Source of the DNA: Bacillus sp. ISL-51
Lineage (GTDB): Bacteria; Bacillota; Bacilli; Bacillales; Bacillaceae
Length of the DNA: 64,000 nt
Assembly: GCF_018613535.1 (NCBI RefSeq)
Contig: NZ_JAGGQB010000002.1
Location: 186,001-250,000 of the forward strand
Direction of reading: 5' to 3'
The notes beneath the pieces are model-generated. The model was not told where the DNA came from. It worked only from the letters and a program-made list of their open reading frames with translations, and made no database searches. A program made the translations under genes and the position numbers. This document shows positions 30,809 through 40,003 of the stretch, piece after piece (positions within the stretch are counted from its first letter, which is position 1; each line of letters starts with the position of its first letter).

Positions 30809-31770
30809 CAGCGGACCGACGCCCTTTGGACAGGCACTTTCACCGATGACAGGATTTCCTCTATAACCGCTTCCGGCGTTACTTCATTAAATTTCGCCTC
30901 AGCATGCAGGATCATCCTGTGCGGCAATGTGAACGGGGCCAGATACTGAATATCGTCAGGAATGACATAATCGCGATGATGAAGCAGTGCGTAAGCCTGC
31001 GCCGCTTTCATCAGGGATATGGAACCCCGCGGGCTTACGCCCAAATGCACAGACGGATGCCGCCGTGTCTCCTGAGTGATGCCGACGATATACGCTTTCA
31101 CGCCGGCATCCACCCGCACCTGCTCCATGTTTTTTTGCAGGCAGATAAATTGTTCTTTAGAAATAACCGGTTCCATTGTTTCAAGCGGATTTCGCCCTTC
31201 CTGCAAAGACAGTACCTCAAGCTCCTCCTCGGCAGTCGGATACCCCATCTTCAGCTTAAATAAAAACCGATCAAGCTGGGCTTCGGGCAGCGGGTACGTC
31301 CCTTCGTATTCGACCGGATTTTGAGTAGCCATGACAAAAAACGGCTCACCCAGCGGCATCGTCTTCCCGTCTATCGTGACATTCCCCTCCTCCATTGCCT
31401 CAAGTAATGAGGATTGCGTTTTCGGAGAGGTTCTGTTAATTTCATCGGCCAGCACGATATTTCCCATAATGGGACCGGGGCGATATTCGAATTCCATCGT
31501 TTTCGTATTGTAAATAGAGACACCCGTGACATCTGACGGCAGCAGATCCGGGGTGAACTGAATTCTTTTAAAGTCCGCTCCGATCAATTTTGCCAAAGCG
31601 CGGACCATCATTGTTTTACCGACTCCCGGCACGTCCTCCAGCAGCACATGGCCTTTTGCAAGAATGGCGGCCAGGCTGAGTATGGCTATGTCTCTTTTTC
31701 CTATAATTACTTTTTCAATATGGTCAACGGCTTTACCCAGCAGCGGATGCAGCTCTTCTTTATAAGCCAT
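30808..31770 (-). CDS. yeaC: MoxR-family AAA ATPase YeaC
   Basis: A 320-residue AAA+ ATPase of the MoxR family. The Walker A is EDVPGVGKTMMVRAL, the Walker B is IVLADEINRTSPKTQ, and the sensor 1 region is FFVMATQNPVEYEGTYPLPEAQLDRF. It should act as a chaperone-like motor with the DUF58 protein YeaD. The ATG at 31770 is six bases after AGGAGG and gives MAYKEELHPLLG; the longer frame lacks a ribosome site. First gene of the three-gene operon. Confidence 0.93.
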   Translation of the reverse strand: MAYKEELHPLLGKAVDHIEKVIIGKRDIAILSLAAILAKGHVLLEDVPGVGKTMMVRALAKLIGADFKRIQFTPDLLPSDVTGVSIYNTKTMEFEYRPGPIMGNIVLADEINRTSPKTQSSLLEAMEEGNVTIDGKTMPLGEPFFVMATQNPVEYEGTYPLPEAQLDRFLFKLKMGYPTAEEELEVLSLQEGRNPLETMEPVISKEQFICLQKNMEQVRVDAGVKAYIVGITQETRRHPSVHLGVSPRGSISLMKAAQAYALLHHRDYVIPDDIQYLAPFTLPHRMILHAEAKFNEVTPEAVIEEILSSVKVPVQRASVR

Positions 31771-31881
31771 TCTTTTCCTCCTAGTCATCTCTCAAATTTC
31801 AATTATCGTAATCTAACTTTACCACAAAATATAACCTGTATAAAAAACGTTTCCGGCAAATTGTTTCCAGTCCCGCACAGC

Positions 31882-31912
31882 AAAAAAGCTTCCCTGTGAA
31901 AGGAAGCTTCCT
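31882..31912 (-). terminator. Terminator of mneS
   Basis: On the minus strand GGAAGCTTCC TTTCACA GGGAAGCTTTTTTG: a stem GAAGCTTCC/GGGAAGCTT with a T-run, directly after the mneS stop. Confidence 0.82.
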
Positions 31913-31915
31913 GAT

Positions 31916-32791
31916 TCATTTACTCAGCTGCAGAGGCTCCATGTGAACGTGTGAATGGTCAATGGCATGTTCCTCTTTCATTTTACGCTCTACCTCATTG
32001 GCAATATCATGACTTTCTTTAATATTCAAATCTGACGATACCTCAATCACCACGTCTACATGGACGGAGCTGCCCAAATACCTCGCTTTAATATCTTTTA
32101 AGCGGCTGACGCCCGCAATCTGTTCAATCGTTTTTTTATAATCAGACATATCCTTGACATCAAAGCCGTCGGTTAACGAATGTGAGGACTCCTTGAAAAT
32201 ATCCCAAGCGGTTTTGCAAATGATCAAACCGATAATAAACGCAGTGACCGTGTCAACCCAGGCCAAATGGAACTGCGAAGCGAAAATACCGACAAACGTG
32301 CCGATACTGACGAGCGCATCGGATTTGTTATCAGCCGCGGCGGCTTGAAGCGCCTGGCTGTTTACCTTTTTAGCCAGCGTTTTCATATAGCGGTATACGA
32401 TCAGCATAACAGCGGCGCTTCCTGCAGCTGTCCATGCGGCGATCATATCAGGCGTCTCCTCTTTCACGGAGAAAATAGATTCCGCGGCGCTGAACAGCAC
32501 CTGCATCCCCACCAGCATCATAATAATAGAAGCAATGAGCGATGCAACGGTTTCCGCCCGAAAATGCCCGTAAGGATGATCTTCGTCAGGAGGTTTTTGA
32601 GAGATGCGCAAACCGATGAAAACAGCGGCAGATGCCACAATATCAGTCGTGTTATTTAACCCGTCCGCAAGAAGCGCCTCAGAGTGGAATACATAACCGA
32701 TCACAAGCTTTACCGCGGACAATACGGCATATGCGGCAATACTGACAAGCGCCCCGGTTTCGCCTTTTTTCAATTCATTATATCTCTCCAC
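31916..32791 (-). CDS. mneS: Cation diffusion facilitator YeaB (MneS, Mn(II) efflux)
   Basis: A 291-residue CDF transporter with six membrane helices and a C-terminal cytoplasmic metal domain. The paired metal-site motifs are ALLADGLNNTTDIVAS in helix 2 and AAADNKSDALVSIG in helix 5. The tail is His-rich (EEHAIDHSHVHMEPL). In B. subtilis YeaB (MneS) is the secondary manganese exporter beside MneP; I assign the name by resemblance. It is preceded by a 391-base region and followed by a terminator, so it is transcribed alone. A 391-base gap to gabP shows no other gene. Confidence 0.88.
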   Translation of the reverse strand: MERYNELKKGETGALVSIAAYAVLSAVKLVIGYVFHSEALLADGLNNTTDIVASAAVFIGLRISQKPPDEDHPYGHFRAETVASLIASIIMMLVGMQVLFSAAESIFSVKEETPDMIAAWTAAGSAAVMLIVYRYMKTLAKKVNSQALQAAAADNKSDALVSIGTFVGIFASQFHLAWVDTVTAFIIGLIICKTAWDIFKESSHSLTDGFDVKDMSDYKKTIEQIAGVSRLKDIKARYLGSSVHVDVVIEVSSDLNIKESHDIANEVERKMKEEHAIDHSHVHMEPLQLSK

Positions 32792-33182
32792 TGAAAAAAA
32801 CCTCCTTCCCGTTCAAATTTTTTCTTTCATTATCATACAAAGCGATGGCGCAGTGGGTCTATAGAAACATGATTCACTCTCCACAGAAAAATAGTGAGTA
32901 TAGAACTTTTTTGGCATAACGCAAATTATTTTTATTCACAAAAACCTTTCTAACCTCAATAATACCAAGGCTTCTTGCCATCGGTCTCTTTTGGAATAAA
33001 ATGCAATTCTCTCAAACGGACACAATGACAGAAAATTTTTTCTTTTTTCTTCCGTGTTGTCAGCCGCGGCTCGAAGAAAAATGTCACATTTCCTCACACA
33101 ATTTCTATATGTCATATTCATTTATGATAGAATAATACTTGTCGGAATATTCAGCATAAAACAAAACCAAAGGAGGCAAAGA

Positions 33183-34568
33183 ATGAATAAGCCTAATTCT
33201 TTATCGAAGGGGTTAAAGACCCGGCATATGACGATGATTTCAATCGCCGGCGTGATCGGCGCCGGATTATTTGTAGGAAGCGGCTCAGTCATTCATTCGA
33301 CAGGACCGGGAGCCATTGTGTCATACGCATTGGCCGGACTTTTAGTCATTTTTATTATGCGAATGCTCGGGGAAATGTCTTCCGTTAACCCGACAAGCGG
33401 TTCGTTTTCACAGTATGCCCATGATGCCATCGGTCCGTGGGCCGGCTATACGATCGGGTGGCTGTATTGGTTTTTCTGGGTTATTGTCATCGCCATTGAA
33501 GCCATTGCAGGAGCCGGAATCATTCAGTACTGGTTCCCCGACATTCCGTTATGGCTGACGAGTCTGCTTCTGACCGTCTTATTAACGCTGACGAATATTT
33601 ACTCAGTCAAATCCTTCGGTGAATTTGAATATTGGCTTTCCTTAATTAAGGTGGCCGCCATCGTTGTCTTCTTAATCGTGGGCTTTGCTTTTATTTTCGG
33701 AATCGCTCCCGGCAGCAAACCGGTCGGACTGGCCAATCTGACGGGCAATGGCGGATTTTTCCCCCAAGGCGTCAGTTCTGTCCTGCTGGGCATCGTCGTC
33801 GTGATTTTTTCTTTTATGGGCTCTGAAATTGTTGCGATCGCAGCGGGTGAGACCTCAAATCCGGTCGAATCTGTGATGAAAGCGACGCGCTCAGTCGTTT
33901 GGCGCATTATCATCTTTTACGTCGGCTCTATTGCAGTTGTCGTGACCTTGCTCCCATGGAATTCGGCCAATATTTTAGAAAGCCCCTTCGTTGCCGTTCT
34001 GGGACATATCGGGGTTCCCGCAGCCGCCCAAATCATGAACTTCATCGTGCTGACAGCTGTTCTGTCCTGCCTGAACTCAGGGCTTTATACCACATCAAGA
34101 ATGCTTTATTCACTCGCTGAGCGAAACGAGGCGCCGCGCCGCTTTATGAAACTGAGTAAAAGAGGCGTACCGGTTCAAGCCATCATCGCCGGCACCTTTT
34201 TCTCTTATATTGCCGTTGTGATGAACTACTTTTCTCCCGACACCGTCTTCTTATTTTTAGTCAATTCATCAGGAGCTATCGCACTGCTCGTCTATCTTGT
34301 TATCGCAGTTTCTCAGCTTAAACTGAGAAAGCAAATCGAACAGACCGCCCCTGAGTCTTTGAAAATCAAAATGTGGTTTTACCCTTACTTAACCTACCTG
34401 ACCATCATCGCCATTTGCGGAATTCTATTATCCATGCTGTTTATCAGCTCAATGCGGTCTGAATTTCTTCTGACAGGATTTATTACGTTGGTCGTCCTCG
34501 TCTCATACGTATTCCACAAAAAACAAAAACCGAAAAAAAGCGCTGCCGAAAGCCGTGTCGCGCAATAA
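33183..34568 (+). CDS. gabP: GABA permease
   Basis: A 461-residue amino acid transporter of the AAT/APC family with twelve predicted membrane helices. The N-terminal KGLKTRHMTMISIAGVIGAG and GLFVGSG motifs are characteristic of this branch. It closely resembles B. subtilis GabP, which imports gamma-aminobutyrate and proline analogues. I chose the ATG at 33183 (AAAGGAGG seven bases upstream); the open frame extends back to 33054 without a ribosome site. A terminator follows at 34574. Confidence 0.9.
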   Translation: MNKPNSLSKGLKTRHMTMISIAGVIGAGLFVGSGSVIHSTGPGAIVSYALAGLLVIFIMRMLGEMSSVNPTSGSFSQYAHDAIGPWAGYTIGWLYWFFWVIVIAIEAIAGAGIIQYWFPDIPLWLTSLLLTVLLTLTNIYSVKSFGEFEYWLSLIKVAAIVVFLIVGFAFIFGIAPGSKPVGLANLTGNGGFFPQGVSSVLLGIVVVIFSFMGSEIVAIAAGETSNPVESVMKATRSVVWRIIIFYVGSIAVVVTLLPWNSANILESPFVAVLGHIGVPAAAQIMNFIVLTAVLSCLNSGLYTTSRMLYSLAERNEAPRRFMKLSKRGVPVQAIIAGTFFSYIAVVMNYFSPDTVFLFLVNSSGAIALLVYLVIAVSQLKLRKQIEQTAPESLKIKMWFYPYLTYLTIIAICGILLSMLFISSMRSEFLLTGFITLVVLVSYVFHKKQKPKKSAAESRVAQ

Positions 34569-34573
34569 ACCGA

Positions 34574-34608
34574 AACACCTGCCTGAAAAAAGGGCGGGTG
34601 TTTTTTTA
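34574..34608 (+). terminator. Terminator of gabP
   Basis: ACACCTGCC, loop TGAAAAAA, GGGCGGGTGT (one mismatch) followed by seven T. Confidence 0.85.
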
Positions 34609-34676
34609 ACCAACCTGTTTCCGACGGCATTAACTATAGTACAGGATTTGAATAAACGATAAGGACAGGATAAATA

Positions 34677-36215
34677 ATGGAACTTGAGAAATTTGCAGAT
34701 GAACTTCCGATTATCGAAACCTTAAAGCCTCTGAAGCAATCAAACGGCAGCACATACTACGAAGTTACCATGAAGGAATGCTATCACAAGCTGCACCGCG
34801 ATCTTCCGCCGACCCGCCTTTGGGGATACAACGGGTTGTTTCCCGGCCCCACCATCGACGTGCAGCAAAATGAAAGTGTGTATATTAAATGGATGAATGA
34901 CCTGCCGCAAACACATTTTCTTCCCGTCGATCATACCATCCATCATTCGGAAAGCGGACATTCGGAGTCTGATGTCAAAACCGTTGTCCATTTACACGGA
35001 GGAGCGACACCGCCTGAAAGCGACGGCTATCCGGAAGCCTGGTTCACCCGGCATTTTGAAGAAACGGGACCGTATTTTGAGAAAGAAATATATCATTATC
35101 CAAACAAACAGCGCGGGGCGCTCTTATGGTATCACGACCACGCCATGGCGATCACCAGGCTCAACGTATACGCCGGGCTTACCGGCATGTATATCATCCG
35201 TGAACAGAAAGAAAAACGGCTGAGGCTTCCTGAAGGAGAATACGACGTTCCGCTCATGATTCTGGACCGTACATTAAATGACGACGGTTCTCTGTTTTAT
35301 CCGAGCGGACCGGATAACCCTTCCGAAACGCTGCCGAAACCTTCAATCGTTCCGTTTCTTTGCGGAGAAACCATTCTCGTCAACGGAAAAGCTTGGCCGT
35401 ACATGGAAGTGGAACCGAGAACATACCGTTTCCGCATCCTCAATGCGTCCAATACCAGAACATTTACACTCGGACTCAGTAACGGCAGTGATTTTATCCA
35501 AATCGGATCTGACGGCGGACTGCTCCCCCGCTCTGTCAAAACGCAGTCAATCAGCTTAGCTCCGGCTGAGCGGTATGACGTTCTCATCGACTTTTCAGCC
35601 TTTAATGGAGAAAACATGATCTTAACAAACGGCACCGGTTGCGGAGGAGCCGCAAATCCGGAAACCGACGCCAGTGTCATGCAATTCCGCGTAACAAAGC
35701 CGCTCACAGGAAAAGACACAAGCCGAAAGCCGAAATATCTTGCTTCCATGCCTGATGTAACAGCCGGAAGAATCCAAAACATCAGAACGCTCAAGCTCAC
35801 AAACACTCAAGATAAATACGGGCGGCCGGTTCTGACACTCAATAACAAGCGATGGCATGATCCGGTCACAGAAGCGCCTAAGCTCGGGACAACAGAAATA
35901 TGGTCGATTATCAATCCGACAAGGGGAACCCACCCGATTCATCTGCACTTGGTTTCCTTTCAAGTGCTTGACCGAAGGCCATTTGACATGGATCGGTATA
36001 ACGAATTCGGCGACATTGTCTTTACAGGACCCGCCATCCCGCCGCCGCCAAGCGAAAAAGGCTGGAAAGACACCGTGCAGGCACACGCCGGAGAAGTCAT
36101 CAGAATCGCAGCTGTTTTCGGACCGTACAGCGGACGCTACGTATGGCATTGCCATATTTTAGAGCATGAAGATTACGATATGATGAGGCCGATGGACGTA
36201 ACCGACCTGTCATAA
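34677..36215 (+). CDS. cotA: Spore coat multicopper oxidase (laccase) CotA
   Basis: A 512-residue laccase of the outer spore coat, one residue shorter than the B. subtilis protein. All four copper-binding segments are present: HLHGG near residue 103, WYHDHAM near 151, HPIHLHLVSF near 419, and WHCHILEHEDYDMM at the C-terminus with the type 1 copper Cys and axial Met. It makes the brown spore pigment and protects against UV and peroxide. In B. subtilis it is transcribed late in the mother cell by sigma-K; I did not identify the promoter with confidence. Confidence 0.97.
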   Translation: MELEKFADELPIIETLKPLKQSNGSTYYEVTMKECYHKLHRDLPPTRLWGYNGLFPGPTIDVQQNESVYIKWMNDLPQTHFLPVDHTIHHSESGHSESDVKTVVHLHGGATPPESDGYPEAWFTRHFEETGPYFEKEIYHYPNKQRGALLWYHDHAMAITRLNVYAGLTGMYIIREQKEKRLRLPEGEYDVPLMILDRTLNDDGSLFYPSGPDNPSETLPKPSIVPFLCGETILVNGKAWPYMEVEPRTYRFRILNASNTRTFTLGLSNGSDFIQIGSDGGLLPRSVKTQSISLAPAERYDVLIDFSAFNGENMILTNGTGCGGAANPETDASVMQFRVTKPLTGKDTSRKPKYLASMPDVTAGRIQNIRTLKLTNTQDKYGRPVLTLNNKRWHDPVTEAPKLGTTEIWSIINPTRGTHPIHLHLVSFQVLDRRPFDMDRYNEFGDIVFTGPAIPPPPSEKGWKDTVQAHAGEVIRIAAVFGPYSGRYVWHCHILEHEDYDMMRPMDVTDLS

Positions 36216-36217
36216 GC

Positions 36218-36256
36218 AAAAAAGCACCCGCTTTTTCAGCCGGGTGCTTTTGGTTT
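36218..36256 (+). terminator. Terminator of cotA
   Basis: Stem AAAGCACCCG / CGGGTGCTTT with loop CTTTTTCAGC, followed by TGGTTT, directly after the cotA stop. Confidence 0.82.
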
Positions 36257-36421
36257 AAAAAAGGAAAATATAATGGCACTTTTTTGCATATACTGTAATA
36301 ACAGGGGGACGCTATGCCCCCCTCAAATGGAAATACGGATAGAAAAAGGAATTAGGAGTTTAGGGAAAAGTATGAGACAATGAAGATATGCACTAAAATT
36401 CATAAGGGAAGAAGTGACTTT

Positions 36422-36631
36422 ATGTCTTACTACAACAAACGTAATCAGGAACCACTGCCTAAAGAGGAAGTAGGTACGTGGGAATGCACGAAAGAGGACT
36501 GTAATGGCTGGACCAGAAAAAATTTTGCCGCCAGCGATACCCCGACATGCCCTCTATGCGGCAGTAAGATGATCGACGGCGTCCGTTCGTTGGTGAATCT
36601 CCAAAACAACAGTCAATCGGCATCAAGTTAG
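36422..36631 (+). CDS. ydjO: Cold-inducible YdjO-type zinc-ribbon protein
   Basis: A 69-residue protein with a four-cysteine zinc ribbon: WECTKEDCNGW and, 20 residues on, CPLCGSKM. It matches B. subtilis YdjO and the cold-inducible YdjO family. Function is unknown. The start is the ATG at 36422 (GGGAAGAAG upstream); an earlier in-frame ATG at 36380 has no site. About 200 bases separate it from cotA; a hairpin terminator follows at 36662. Confidence 0.88.
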   Translation: MSYYNKRNQEPLPKEEVGTWECTKEDCNGWTRKNFAASDTPTCPLCGSKMIDGVRSLVNLQNNSQSASS

Positions 36632-36661
36632 ACCTCCCTTTTACGATTCTCAAACATAGAG

Positions 36662-36710
36662 AAGGCCTCCATGCCATCATGAGAGGCCTTTGCGTTTTCT
36701 TTACCTTTTT
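36662..36710 (+). terminator. Terminator of ydjO
   Basis: Stem AAGGCCTC / GAGGCCTT with loop of 13, followed by a T-rich tract (TGCGTTTTCTTTACCTTTTT). Confidence 0.7.
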
Positions 36711-36743
36711 ATGGTATAATGTGAAGAAAAAGGGTTGATTGAC

Positions 36744-36902
36744 TTGGAAAGCGATCAGCAGCATAAAGATCTGAAAGAAAGGGCGAAACAGCAAAAAGTC
36801 AACCTTGCATCCCAGTCATTCATCGAAACACTCAACTTCGCCGTTCCAATCCTCCGTTTCTTCAAATGGCTCGCCTCAGCCGCAGCCAGCTTTGTTCATT
36901 AA
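36744..36902 (+). CDS. Small protein with TTG start, between ydjO and ydjN
   Basis: A 52-residue frame with a TTG start and AAAAAGGG nine bases upstream; a second TTG at 36735 is in frame. The N-terminal half is charged and helical (ESDQQHKDLKERAKQQKV). The C-terminal half is hydrophobic/amphipathic (FAVPILRFFKWLASAAASF), suggesting membrane association. A TATAAT at 36715-36720 with an extended TG lies just upstream, and strong hairpins flank it on both sides. This isolation with its own signals supports a real gene. I do not recognise a family. Confidence 0.6.
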   Translation: MESDQQHKDLKERAKQQKVNLASQSFIETLNFAVPILRFFKWLASAAASFVH

Positions 36903-36933
36903 AAAACACCCAGCGGGCGCTGAGTGTTTTTTT
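36901..36933. terminator. Bidirectional terminator between the small gene and ydjN
   Basis: Stem AACACCCAGCG / CGCTGAGTGTT (one mismatch), loop GG, flanked by six A on the left and seven T on the right. Confidence 0.88.
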
Positions 36934-36936
36934 ACG

Positions 36937-37980
36937 TTATTGTATGACAGAAAAACTGTTGATAATTCCGTTGTCATGCTGCCAGACTTTTTGAAACTTC
37001 TTCGTATCCAGATGATAAGCGTAAATGGTGCGAACCTTCGCTTTCCGTCCGGTTTCATCTTTCAGACGCTTTGCCCCTTTGGCCTCAGCCATGAAATAAA
37101 TGATGCTGCCGTCTTTAGAAAACTGAGGCTGGGCATCAATTAACGGCGTAAAATCCTTTTCATTTGAAATAATCGTTTCATATTTTTTCGTTTTGACGTT
37201 CATCAGCCGAATGGACGCTTTTTGCTCCGTCCCTTTTTGTGTATACGATGTAAAGACGAGATTCTTTCCGTCCGGTGACATCGCCACATCACTTATAAAC
37301 TGATAAAGACTCGTCAGATTCTCAAAAGAGCCGCTCGTTCCCGCCGCAAAACGCACCTTGGCCGGTTCAGGATCTATCCCCTTCTCGTTCGCCTCATCGG
37401 TTTTTTTATAGTCCTCTTCCACCGAATAATGCAGAAGCGCAAATGAGTTTTTCTTGCGGTTATAAAAGAAATTGCTGACACTGTCGTCTTTATTATCCGC
37501 CGCAGGGAACAAATTTTGATAACGTTTTGTTTTTAAGTCAAAAGACGCGAGGCGAAAGTTATCCTCGTCCGCTTTGCCCAGCCGGAAATAAATGTGTGAC
37601 AGATCCTTAGATAAAAACAAACTGTCTGCACTCGCCGATCCTTTATACAGTGTGCTCTTTTGTTTCGTTTTCAAATCAAGCTTATACAGCCGCATCTCAT
37701 TTTGATCATTATTACCGACATAATAGAGCACCTGATGAGCGTCATCAAGCGCAAAAGCCGGATATGCCGAGAGTTTTTCCTCGTGCAGGACGCGGTCATC
37801 TTCGTAATATTTCGTTAACAGATCCGTGCCTGTAATGGAAACAAGCAGCTTATCATGCCCGCCGGATGCAACGGCAGCGTCTTCTCCGCTGCTTTTGCCT
37901 TTCACCATCAACACGGCTGCAAGCACCGCCCCTGCTAAAACAACCGCGGCTATGATCCAAAACAATAGTTTCTTTTTCAT
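36937..37980 (-). CDS. ydjN: Membrane-anchored WD40/TolB-like protein YdjN
   Basis: A 347-residue protein. An N-terminal membrane anchor (residues 5-27, LLFWIIAAVVLAGAVLAAVLM) is followed by an extracytoplasmic domain with repeats of the beta-propeller type, such as MSPDGKNLVFTSYTQ and FSKDGSIIYFMAEA. It matches B. subtilis YdjN; no activity is known. The ATG at 37980 follows GGAGAG by seven bases. It lies downstream of ydjM, from which a terminator separates it. Confidence 0.85.
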   Translation of the reverse strand: MKKKLLFWIIAAVVLAGAVLAAVLMVKGKSSGEDAAVASGGHDKLLVSITGTDLLTKYYEDDRVLHEEKLSAYPAFALDDAHQVLYYVGNNDQNEMRLYKLDLKTKQKSTLYKGSASADSLFLSKDLSHIYFRLGKADEDNFRLASFDLKTKRYQNLFPAADNKDDSVSNFFYNRKKNSFALLHYSVEEDYKKTDEANEKGIDPEPAKVRFAAGTSGSFENLTSLYQFISDVAMSPDGKNLVFTSYTQKGTEQKASIRLMNVKTKKYETIISNEKDFTPLIDAQPQFSKDGSIIYFMAEAKGAKRLKDETGRKAKVRTIYAYHLDTKKFQKVWQHDNGIINSFSVIQ

Positions 37981-38001
37981 GATTATTCTCTCCATCAATT
38001 A

Positions 38002-38033
38002 GAAAAAGCAAGAATCAGTCTCCTTGCTTTTTA
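38002..38033 (-). terminator. Terminator of ydjM
   Basis: On the minus strand AAGCAAG GAGACTGATT CTTGCTTTTTC: a seven-pair stem with a short T-run. Confidence 0.7.
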
Positions 38034-38043
38034 CATGGTCTAT

Positions 38044-38412
38044 TTAATAGCTGTAATGTCCGGATACTTTCCCTTTGCTTAACGGGTATCCCAGCGCTTT
38101 GAACGCTTTCGGGCTCACATCTAAAACTGCATTCGGCAGACGGCCGACATCATTTTTATATACTGTAATAACCTTTTTCGGTTTAGCTTTCGCATAAGCT
38201 CTGATTTTTGTTCCGTTTCTCGGTACGTCAAAACCTAACTTTGTCGCACAATCCCAATGGCCCAGTTTTTTACCGGAAGATCCTTTTTTGCCGACTCCAT
38301 TATACCAAGTAATATTTCCGTTCACTTTTTTAGCACTTGCTGCAGAGGTATAACTGAACGCTCCCAGCGTACTTCCTGCTAAAATCAAAATGGCTAAGAA
38401 TAACTTCTTCAA
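38044..38412 (-). CDS. ydjM: Secreted protein YdjM
   Basis: A 122-residue exported protein. The signal peptide covers about residues 1-27, with a likely cut after SYTSAASA. The mature part contains a double-psi beta-barrel-like segment (NGVGKKGSSGKKLGHWDCATKLG, DVGRLPNAVLDVSPKAFKALG) resembling RlpA/expansin-like wall proteins. YdjM belongs to the WalRK regulon in B. subtilis, and a matching WalR box lies upstream here. It probably acts in the cell wall; the activity is not established. Confidence 0.85.
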   Translation of the reverse strand: MKKLFLAILILAGSTLGAFSYTSAASAKKVNGNITWYNGVGKKGSSGKKLGHWDCATKLGFDVPRNGTKIRAYAKAKPKKVITVYKNDVGRLPNAVLDVSPKAFKALGYPLSKGKVSGHYSY

Positions 38413-38485
38413 GCTTTCGTCCCCCTGACATGTTTTCTACTAGCAAAATTATACACCAAGATCGCTGTCATAATATTTCATTCAC

Positions 38486-38502
38486 TTTACATGTTGATTA
38501 CA
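38486..38502 (-). promoter_or_regulatory. WalR (YycF) box upstream of ydjM
   Basis: On the minus strand TGTAAT, five bases, TGTAAA: the direct repeat recognised by WalR. A TATAAT lies about 40 bases downstream (near 38450) and would serve ydjM. The 363-base region from here to bdhA holds no other gene that I can see. Confidence 0.75.
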
Positions 38503-38775
38503 GCTTAGGAGGAACTAAGCACACAAATATGACAACTTTCCAACAAACAAAATAATTCCATGGTAAATTATACTACAAAATTTAAATCATTAGAGGTATA
38601 ATATTCCTAGAGTATTTCTGCATTCAATATGGACTTTTTATAAGGCCTATTGATAGTTGCGTAATATGATATATTTTGAGAAATCAGGCTTTGGGAAACG
38701 CTTTATTCCTTTTCATCAAGGTTCATATTGATCATGTACCTATACTCGTTTCTATCAGACTAGGAGTGATAATCA

Positions 38776-39816
38776 ATGAAAGCGGCAAGATGGCACAATC
38801 AAAAAGACATTCGAATCGAAAACATTGATGAACCTAAAGCAGAACCGGGAAAAGTCAAAATTAAAGTCAAATGGTGCGGAATTTGCGGAAGCGACCTTCA
38901 TGAATACTTAGGAGGCCCTATCTTTATTCCGGTCGGCAAACCGCATCCATTAACAAACGAAACTGCGCCTGTCACAATGGGCCACGAATTCTCAGGAGAA
39001 GTCGTGGAAGTGGGCGAAGGCGTCAAAAATTACAGCGTCGGCGACCGTGTCGTCGTTGAACCGATTTTTGCCACACACGGGCATCAGGGAGCCTACAACC
39101 TTGATGAACAAATGGGCTTTTTAGGCTTAGCAGGAGGCGGCGGCGGATTTTCTGAATATGTCTCCGTCGACGAAGAATTGCTGTTTAAGCTTCCTGAAGA
39201 GCTTTCTTACGAACAAGGCGCACTTGTTGAGCCTTCAGCGGTTGCGCTTTACGCCGTACGCCAAAGCAAATTAAAAGCGGGCGACACGGCTGCCGTTTTT
39301 GGCTGCGGACCGATCGGGCTGCTTGTCATTGAAGCCCTGAAGGCAGCGGGAGCTACGGATATTTACGCGGTTGAACTTTCACCTGAACGTCAGGAAAAGG
39401 CGAAAGAGCTTGGCGCTATCATCATTGATCCGTCAAAAACGGATGATGTCGTTGAAGAAATCGCAAAACGCACAAACGGCGGCGTTGATGTTTCTTATGA
39501 AGTAACAGGCGTCCCTGTCGTTCTCCGTCAAGCGATTCAATCAACAAGCATCGCGGGTGAAACAGTTATCGTCAGCATCTGGGAAAAAGGTGCGGAAATC
39601 CATCCGAACGATATCGTCATCAAAGAACGGACCGTTAAAGGCATTATCGGCTACCGTGACATTTTCCCTTCCGTCCTCGCACTGATGAAAGAGGGCTACT
39701 TCTCAGCAGATAAGCTCGTCACGAAAAAAATCGTGCTCGACGATCTGATTGAAGAAGGCTTCGGCGCTTTAATCAAAGAGAAAAACCAAGTAAAAATCTT
39801 AGTAAAACCGAACTAA
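38776..39816 (+). CDS. bdhA: (R,R)-butanediol dehydrogenase / acetoin reductase
   Basis: A 346-residue zinc-dependent medium-chain dehydrogenase. The catalytic zinc ligands lie in CGICGSDLHEYL (Cys37) and MGHEFSGEV. The Rossmann loop is VFGCGPIGLLVIEAL. It interconverts acetoin and 2,3-butanediol with NAD(H), in overflow metabolism. It closely matches B. subtilis BdhA (YdjL). The ATG has AGGAGTG seven bases upstream. A terminator follows. Its neighbours here are ydjM on one side and sigV on the other. Confidence 0.95.
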   Translation: MKAARWHNQKDIRIENIDEPKAEPGKVKIKVKWCGICGSDLHEYLGGPIFIPVGKPHPLTNETAPVTMGHEFSGEVVEVGEGVKNYSVGDRVVVEPIFATHGHQGAYNLDEQMGFLGLAGGGGGFSEYVSVDEELLFKLPEELSYEQGALVEPSAVALYAVRQSKLKAGDTAAVFGCGPIGLLVIEALKAAGATDIYAVELSPERQEKAKELGAIIIDPSKTDDVVEEIAKRTNGGVDVSYEVTGVPVVLRQAIQSTSIAGETVIVSIWEKGAEIHPNDIVIKERTVKGIIGYRDIFPSVLALMKEGYFSADKLVTKKIVLDDLIEEGFGALIKEKNQVKILVKPN

Positions 39817-39846
39817 GCCGTTCAGCAAAATACCAGACACATCCGA

Positions 39847-39873
39847 AAAGAGCCGTTCAGGCTCTTTTTTTTA
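39847..39873 (+). terminator. Terminator of bdhA
   Basis: AAGAGCCG TTCA GGCTCTT followed by a run of T. Confidence 0.85.
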
Positions 39874-39919
39874 CTTCTTCCTCTTTCCTTCCTTTTCCTT
39901 TTAAAAATGATGCACTCTG

Positions 39920-39949
39920 TGCAAACTATTTTTCACCCTGTCCCGTCTA
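39920..39949 (+). promoter_or_regulatory. SigV-type ECF promoter of sigV-rsiV
   Basis: TGCAAAC (39920-39926) and CGTCTA (39944-39949), with an 18-base gap after TGCAAA. The same -10 CGTCTA occurs before oatA. The pair fits autoregulation by SigV. Confidence 0.7.
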
Positions 39950-40003
39950 TCCTTAGGTAACAGCCTATGATACGTATTTTCAAAAAAGGAGCCCTTTAAA
40001 GCA

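Noticed and set aside
38505..38545. Eight-codon leader peptide after AGGAGG upstream of bdhA
   Set aside because: The spacing is poor, the peptide is ordinary, and nothing links it to regulation of bdhA.
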